NCBI GenBank assembly: GCA_027559495.1
Contig: JAMXSV010000017.1
Location: 1,798,001-1,862,000 of the forward strand
DNA from: Aurifilum marmelostoma
Lineage: Eukaryota; Ascomycota; Sordariomycetes; Diaporthales; Cryphonectriaceae
Length of the DNA: 64,000 bases
Direction: 5' to 3'
Part shown: positions 58,304-64,000 of the stretch, piece after piece
Layout: each line of letters starts with the position of its first letter
Position numbering within the stretch: position 1 is the stretch's first letter
Position numbers and translations under genes: made by a program
The notes under the pieces: model-generated
Databases searched by the model: none
The model's input: the letters and a program-made list of their open reading frames with translations, nothing else
What the model was told of the DNA's origin: nothing

Positions 58304-60709
58304 TCATACAAGCCTCCATCAGTACCGTCCACCTCAATTATCATCCGACCAGACGCGTTGCCCACTGCAAAGTTCTGGTGACCACCCCCGACAGCGAGGA
58401 AGGATATCTGCGGCAATACAGCAGTCAGTTTAATCTCTCCCTGCCGAGCTGGGTCTGAGGGACTGCTTACGACTGACACAATTTCAGGCAATTGTGTGCA
58501 CGATGCAGTGACGTTCAGCCAACTCCGAAGTTCTGGAGTTCTGGAGTAACCAAAGTCGCGTCTGGGAGGAATGTCTTCATTTATCGAGTGAGACTGAGCA
58601 GCATATCTCAATCACAATGAAGTTGTGGCAGCAGGCGAATTCGCGCACCGCCTGCCGGATGGATGTCGGGTAAGGCCGCCGGGTCCAAGACGGAAGAGGC
58701 TGGTCCCCAGGTTCCAGGATTAGATTGACGCCAGGCGAAGGGGCTGCCGCTTCGACGTCAATAAGCTCCTCCCTACAATGGCCCCGACTTTGTTGTAGAG
58801 GGAAAGGTTGAGAATTCCTATGGGTGGACATGCACGTGTCCAAGGACCGTATGGTGCATGATGCGCTGCCCGGGCAATGGCCGAAGACGCCGACACGTTG
58901 CTACAACCGTTCTTGCGAGGGTGGTGATACGATCGTGGGATATATCCATCGGCAATATCGCCCAGTCTATCGCTTAGCTGTCGCCTCTTGCAGGGTCCCG
59001 CTGCACCAGTAGCCTAGCCTCTGTCAGAATGCGAATATTGGTCGTGAAATGTGGACAAGGAGGGTTAAGAAGAGCCTTCTGACTTACCCTTGAGTGCAAG
59101 CTCGAACAGCGCGCAGTCTCAAGATCGCTGACCATAGGGAGTGTGGTGCATCCATTCAAGGACAAAGGGAATGAACGTCCGTCAGCCCGTGGCTGAGTGG
59201 GTGTCCCGTTCATAGATATGACCTGGGAATGCCAACTAGAAGGAGAACCCACCTGAGAAATGTTGGTATCAGAAGACCTTCGTATTCGGCAACATGAGTA
59301 CCTGATCACGATTTCTGGACCTGATTACGACTGGCCGAATGGGCGGTGATGGTGAGAACAGTTCAAAGCCAATGCGGTGACCCCAGGTAATTACCTATGC
59401 GTTGTTCCATGCGTTCAGTAGACGATGAGAGAATCGGGAACGATCGAGTTGTAGATCATTGGCATCTCAAATGGTATTGTTGATAAGTGCTCTTGAGAAG
59501 ATCGAGAGATTGGAAAAACTCGAGGAGGCGATGAGATCCAAGACGGAGAAGAGGGGAGGTAAATAAATAACCAGTTCAGCTTGGCTCACTCGGATGCACC
59601 TTCTCAACTTCGATTACAATAAAGGGCAGTCAAGGCCGCCACAAGGCGCAATGTGGAAAGACCCTGTCAGAGTCAAATTACAGAACCATGCAGGAGGCAA
59701 CGTGAGATCATGGAAGGGAGGCACAATGGACTGTCTTTCCTTGGCAACCAATCATATAATTACGTACTCCTCGATGCTTCGACAGCCTTGAAATTCCCAG
59801 AAGAGATATGGAAAGCACGATAGGGAATTGTTCTGGTGGTAGCTATGGAGTCGATATCTAAGGTGACAAGGTGAGGCGTCCCTCCAACTTGATCCGACGG
59901 GACATAGAAGTGGCGGACGGGTCAATGGGTCAGAATGCATCCTTCCTTTTCGGAAAATCTGGATATATGCATTCCAATGAGTCAAGCCTTCCTCATATAT
60001 TACAGCCCGAGTTCACAAGGCAATATCGTGAACTACTCTTCAATCGAGCCTGGCTAAAGCGGTGCATTGTCATGCTGGGCTCTGCACGCACGTCGAAGCA
60101 TTACTATGCCAACGATGTGCGACAGCGTGTATTTGGCGTGGTTATTAAGATCTGATCCTCGTGAGCCTTTCTTTCCAACCCTCCTCCTGTTGATTTCCCT
60201 CTTATTTTTGCATGCGTGCATAGTCGTGGGCGACCGATGGCGGAAGGGTCAAATGCAAGACGGAAAGGTAAGGAATGATGAATCGAAGAAATCCTCACGC
60301 TAAACCTGGCACTTGCATTCAGGAATCCTTTTGCAGGATAATACCGCCGATCGGATCAAGATACATGGGTAAAACTCGCATAGCGCTCTTGCTGTTCATC
60401 CGAGCTTACGATTTTGATGCCACACCGGAAGGAGCTATAGCTGACGAAACACCGAAGTGTCGTCGGTCTGTAGAGTCAACCACCAATAGAAGACTCGAAT
60501 CAAGCTGACATAAGCCGAGCCCGATAAGCCCGAGATCACCGAGGGTCATATCTCGGCTTTTTTCGGCGAAGCTGGCCGGTATTTGGGCTACACGCCCCCT
60601 CGCCCATGGACACCCATCGTGGCTGCTCGATCTGATAACTAGACGGCCTATGTCGGGTCACACGACCGATCGCATAATCCACTGTTGTCCTCTTTCTGCC
60701 AAAAAAAAT

Positions 60710-63700
60710 ATGGAGGGAGATGCAGTACAGGCCGAGTGCCCCGAGAAACGCCGACGCCGCCCGCCACTGGCATGTATTGCCTGTCGGCGCCGAAAGGTCC
60801 GCTGCGATCGAAAAATGCCGTGCCAGAACTGCGTTCGGGCCCGTAGGACAACCAGCTGCACATACGTACCTGACGACAGGCTCGAGCCGCGGGAGGGAAC
60901 GCAGGGATTTCATGATGGCATCAACGGGCGGAGCCACGACAAGGACGATGTTGTGAGCGCCCCTTACCTCAAATCCACCAGCAACCCTGCCGAGCAGAAC
61001 AGCCATGACTGCGGCAGCGAGGCCAGTGGCAGCTCAGCGGCCCTGGCAGAGAGGGTACGCCAGTTGGAGCGGCAGCTCGAGCAGGTGTTAGAGTCGGAGA
61101 GCGCGGGGATTACTGACACCAAGTCTGCCGCCAACTTGCCCCACGCGAGGCCGCCAACTACAGCCCATAATCTGGGTGAGGAATACTGGCAGATCGGTGA
61201 GGGGACCACCCAGGAGGCACAGTACCTGAACCCGACTGCAGAGGAGGGCTCCAGCACGAGGGTCATGTTGGCCAAGTCGAGGTACCTAGGAAGTAGCCAC
61301 TGGATCCACGGTATCACTTTAGTGGGTCACGTCTTCTTCCCTATAGTCTCTCTTCTTTTTAACCTTACCAAGCAAATCCCATGGCTCATGCCTAAGCCCC
61401 AAAGTCAAAAGAGAACTGGCTCCCATTAGTACCACCAATATTTTGGGCTTTCGTGGTCTATATCCTGCACCCCTCTCCTAATTCTCCCTCAAATCCCTTC
61501 CTCCGCCCTGATCCTCATCTTCATGCCCTTCACACCTGATTGAGGCGTTGCGAAGAAAACCGAGGGCCATATACCTTCCCCTCTTGGCATCACATCTGCA
61601 AGAGCTTGGCATAGCATTCAGAAATACACATGCCTTCAGAACCACTAGTACAAGTATAAGCCATGGCGGCGATCAACATGGCTGCACTCATACACCAACA
61701 TAAATCACGAGAAGCGCCCTCTTCACCAGTATATTTCCACCTCACTCATTCTTTAACTAGTCCGCCTGAATATGGAAGCAAGTTTGTTGACAAGTCCGCA
61801 GTTCCCCCGTACCAACACCCTGATGGTGCTCCTGGATAGTCTGAAGGCCGACAAGACCTCTGAAACGTATCAAGCCATTGCAACAAGCAAGAGCATTGGG
61901 AGGACGATCAAGGCTGCAAGAGTCCCACGGCTCATGACCATGGAATATGGAAAACATTTCCCATCTAGGGAAGTTGCCGATGAACTTCTTGAGTCCTATA
62001 TCCGCACCTTCGAATCCGTCTACCGCATCCTCCATATTCCGTCCTTTCGTTTGGAATATGGGCGGTACTGGCAAAATCCACAAGTTGCGAGAGAGGCCTT
62101 CGTAATCCAGCTTCAGCTCTGCATGGCGTTGGGCTCAGTGGTGAGAGATGAAAAGTTTAGTCTGCGGAAGCTAGCCATGCGGTGGATTTATGAAGCTCGA
62201 CTGTGGCTGATGCAGCCGTCTGAGAAGTCGCGGATAAACCTGTCAGGGTTGCAAGTGTGGTGTCTCGTACACCTTGCACGAGATGTGTGCGGTGTAGGGT
62301 CGGACCTGGTGTGGACGTCTGCCGGTATGATGATGAGGATGGCCCTCTACACTGGTCTGCACAGGGATCCTGATCATCTTCCCAAGATGTCACTCCTCGC
62401 AGCGGAAACACGTCGACGTCTCTGGGCTACCATACTGGAGATACTCGTGCAGTCCAGCATGGAATCGGGCGGACCACCATTGATTTCTCCAGCCGACTTT
62501 GACTGCAAGCCGCCGGGCAACTATAACGACGAGGACCTTCTAGGCGACAATGTTGCTGCAGCACCACCAACTCCCCAGCCGCCAACTACCTTTACCGACA
62601 CATCAGTTCAGATCGCCCTCATGAAATCCATCAAGATCCGCTTGCGGATTGCGGCCTATCTAAATGAGTTCAGGTCCGTACCAACCTACGACAAGACCCT
62701 CGTCCTCAATGCAGATCTTACCGCGGCGTCCCGCGGCCTCGACGCCCTTCTGCGTGTTTATCAATCACAGTCATCGGGCCTCAGCTCATTTCAGTTGGCC
62801 GTGACGGAGCATATTGTCCAAAGGTACTTCCTTGCGCTGCACCTTCCCTGGTTGGGCCTCGCCAAAGACAATCCTCGGTACTTCTTCTCACGCAGGGTCT
62901 GTGTGGAAATCGCCCTACGCAACCAAAAGGAAGTCAAAGCCCACGGTGGTCTCGGCAGCGGTTTCGACGGCCCCGTGCCTGACGATTTCGGAAAGCTTCT
63001 CATCTGCGCGACAGGCGGATTCCGCTACATTGGAACACAGTGCCTCCTGGCGCTAACCCTCGAGCTGATTTGGAATCTCGAGGAGCAGCGCAGTGCCCTG
63101 CGCACCCTGACAGGCAGCAGTTCCACCCCCGAACCAACAAGCACGCCGGGTATGGGGTTCGGGATCCTCGGCTCAGCAGCCGCCAACAGCGGCGAAATGC
63201 TTGACGTTCTACGCGATTCAACAAACTGGATGCGAATGCGCGTCAAAGCCGGCGAGGTCAACGTTAAGGGATATATGTTCGGACTGGCTATGCTCGCAGA
63301 GGCGGAAGGCTTATTCCATGGCGTAAGCGATGAACAATTAAAATCGATAGTTCGGGAAGCTTGCACGTCGGCGGCAGCCGAGACTCTCGATATGTTGAAG
63401 GAGATGTGTGCTGCAGAAAGAGCGCAGCCGGATGACGGCGTGACTGGCAGTGCGGCTTCAGGCATGGACGACGTAACCTGCCCGAGATATACAGGGATGG
63501 ATGGGACCCAGATTCCCTTGCCAGGCCCGGACGACAGCCAAGGTTTTGATACTATGGACACAGGGAGTAGTGGGACAATGCCTGATTGGGATTGGGATGT
63601 GGTCAGTGCCTATTTGCCCCTATTGATCTAGAATATTTCACCACCTACTAACAAACTTTTCCTCAAACAGCTACAGGACCCGAGTTTCAATTTCAACGTC

Positions 63701-63745
63701 AACCTCAACCTCGGAGGAATGGACCTGATTTTCGGAAGCGAATGA
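60710..63745 (+). CDS. Zn(II)2Cys6 fungal transcription factor
   Basis: Exon 1 starts at ATG 60710 and runs to about 61310; the main exon ends at 63601; the last exon is 63671-63745 (69-nt intron GTCAGT..ACAG). The DNA-binding cluster is at residues 22-48: CIAC, RRRKVRCDRKMPC, QNC and TTSC, spacing C-x2-C-x6-C-x5-C-x2-C-x7-C, followed by a short coiled coil (LAERVRQLERQLEQVLE). The rest is the fungal-specific factor domain: ESYIRTFESVYRILHIPSF, ALGSVVRDE, GMMMRMALYTGLHRDP, ETRRRLWATILEILVQSSMESGGPP. The acidic end (DDSQGFDTMDTGSSG, DWDWDV) could be an activation region. The join after SRYLGSSHWIH is not settled: donor GTATCA at 61311 with acceptors ending at 61760 or 61778 both keep frame, implying a 450-470 nt intron. 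Target genes are unknown; no cluster is visible next to it. Confidence 0.88.
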
Positions 63746-64000
63746 TAGAGATACATCCTCCACACTCCCCTCAAATAAACAATCCTGCTTACGATCATTG
63801 AACGATTACGGAGCGCGCAAAATTCGCCCAGAAGCGCGTGGACTATCTATACAGTCCTCAAACCGAAGTGCGTCTCTATGACAGGGGAGACTGGTGGTGC
63901 TTTCGAGGATATCCATCCCCCTTCATAAGATGATGTTTAGCGACAGGCGACGTGGACGATCCCTTGTGGTCGGATGCCCGCGAGCATGATGAAGCAGATA

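Larger units (their letters stand above)
57369..60709. other. 3.3 kb without a recognisable gene, with microsatellites
   Basis: Contains T21 at 57520-57540, an A-rich stretch near 57749-57790, a CTGAA repeat at 58223-58250 and an AAAG repeat at 58273-58303. No gene, RNA gene or transposon end seen. The right end serves as promoter of the transcription factor. Confidence 0.5.

Noticed and set aside
1..64000. CRISPR arrays, rRNA, integrated phage or operons
   Set aside because: The sequence is eukaryotic nuclear DNA with spliced genes; no direct-repeat arrays or rRNA were seen.

Overview
The window looks like nuclear DNA of a filamentous ascomycete (Pezizomycotina), most likely a Sordariomycete. 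The basis is short GT..AG introns (about 50-170 nt), dense non-operonic genes on both strands, a fungal Zn2Cys6 factor, a fungal DHA2-type transporter, an SCH9-type AGC kinase and fungal-style protein sequences. No rRNA, tRNA, CRISPR array or intact transposon was recognised. Class and genus are inference. Gene models were built by reading splice sites; joined exons were checked for frame.

Layout. 0-1.7 kb: 3' end of an SNF2/RAD16-HLTF-like helicase (+). 2.0-3.7 kb: gamma-glutamyltransferase (-). 5.6-8.5 kb: secreted GH2 beta-mannosidase (-). 9.9-11.0 kb: conserved fungal protein with an F-box-like start (+). 11.8-12.4 kb: small membrane protein (+), tail to tail with a membrane-anchored M24 peptidase (-, 12.4-14.1). 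14.5-16.5 kb: DHA2-type MFS transporter (-). 17.6-18.4 kb: SDR oxidoreductase broken by an in-frame TAG (+). 20.1-22.3 kb: SCH9-type kinase (+) whose kinase domain carries two +1 shifts, each in a C run. 24.0-25.8 kb: glucose-6-phosphate isomerase (+). 25.8-29.2 kb: no recognisable gene, two poly-C tracts. 29.2-33.0 kb: small membrane protein (+), XAP5/FAM50 (-), METTL16 (-). 35.2-36.3 kb: acid phosphatase-like phosphoesterase with a myristoylation-type N-terminus (+). 37.4-39.1 kb: unrecognised five-exon gene (+) beside a 2.9 kb gene-free, AT-richer block. 42.0-57.4 kb: dense housekeeping block FIP1(-) / NUP49(+) / RPC31(-) / HSM3-like(+) / SEC7(-) / PDH-E2(+). 57.4-60.7 kb: gene-free with microsatellites. 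60.7-63.7 kb: Zn2Cys6 transcription factor (+).

How the genes relate: there is no operon-like logic. The housekeeping block alternates strands, so FIP1/NUP49, RPC31/HSM3 and SEC7/PDH-E2 share divergent promoters. SCH9 (nutrient signalling) and PGI (glycolysis) are neighbours on the same strand but separated by 1.7 kb. The MFS transporter and the broken SDR are divergent neighbours and could be a remnant of a small accessory unit; this is inference.

I found no clear new multi-gene system. The points most worth checking are the C-run frameshifts in the SCH9 kinase, the CAG-to-TAG-like stop in the SDR, long sense-oriented poly-C tracts in introns and upstream regions, a 625-nt ATG-free leader before SCH9, two GC-AG introns with the motif GCAAGT, and the unrecognised gene at 37.4-39.1 kb.
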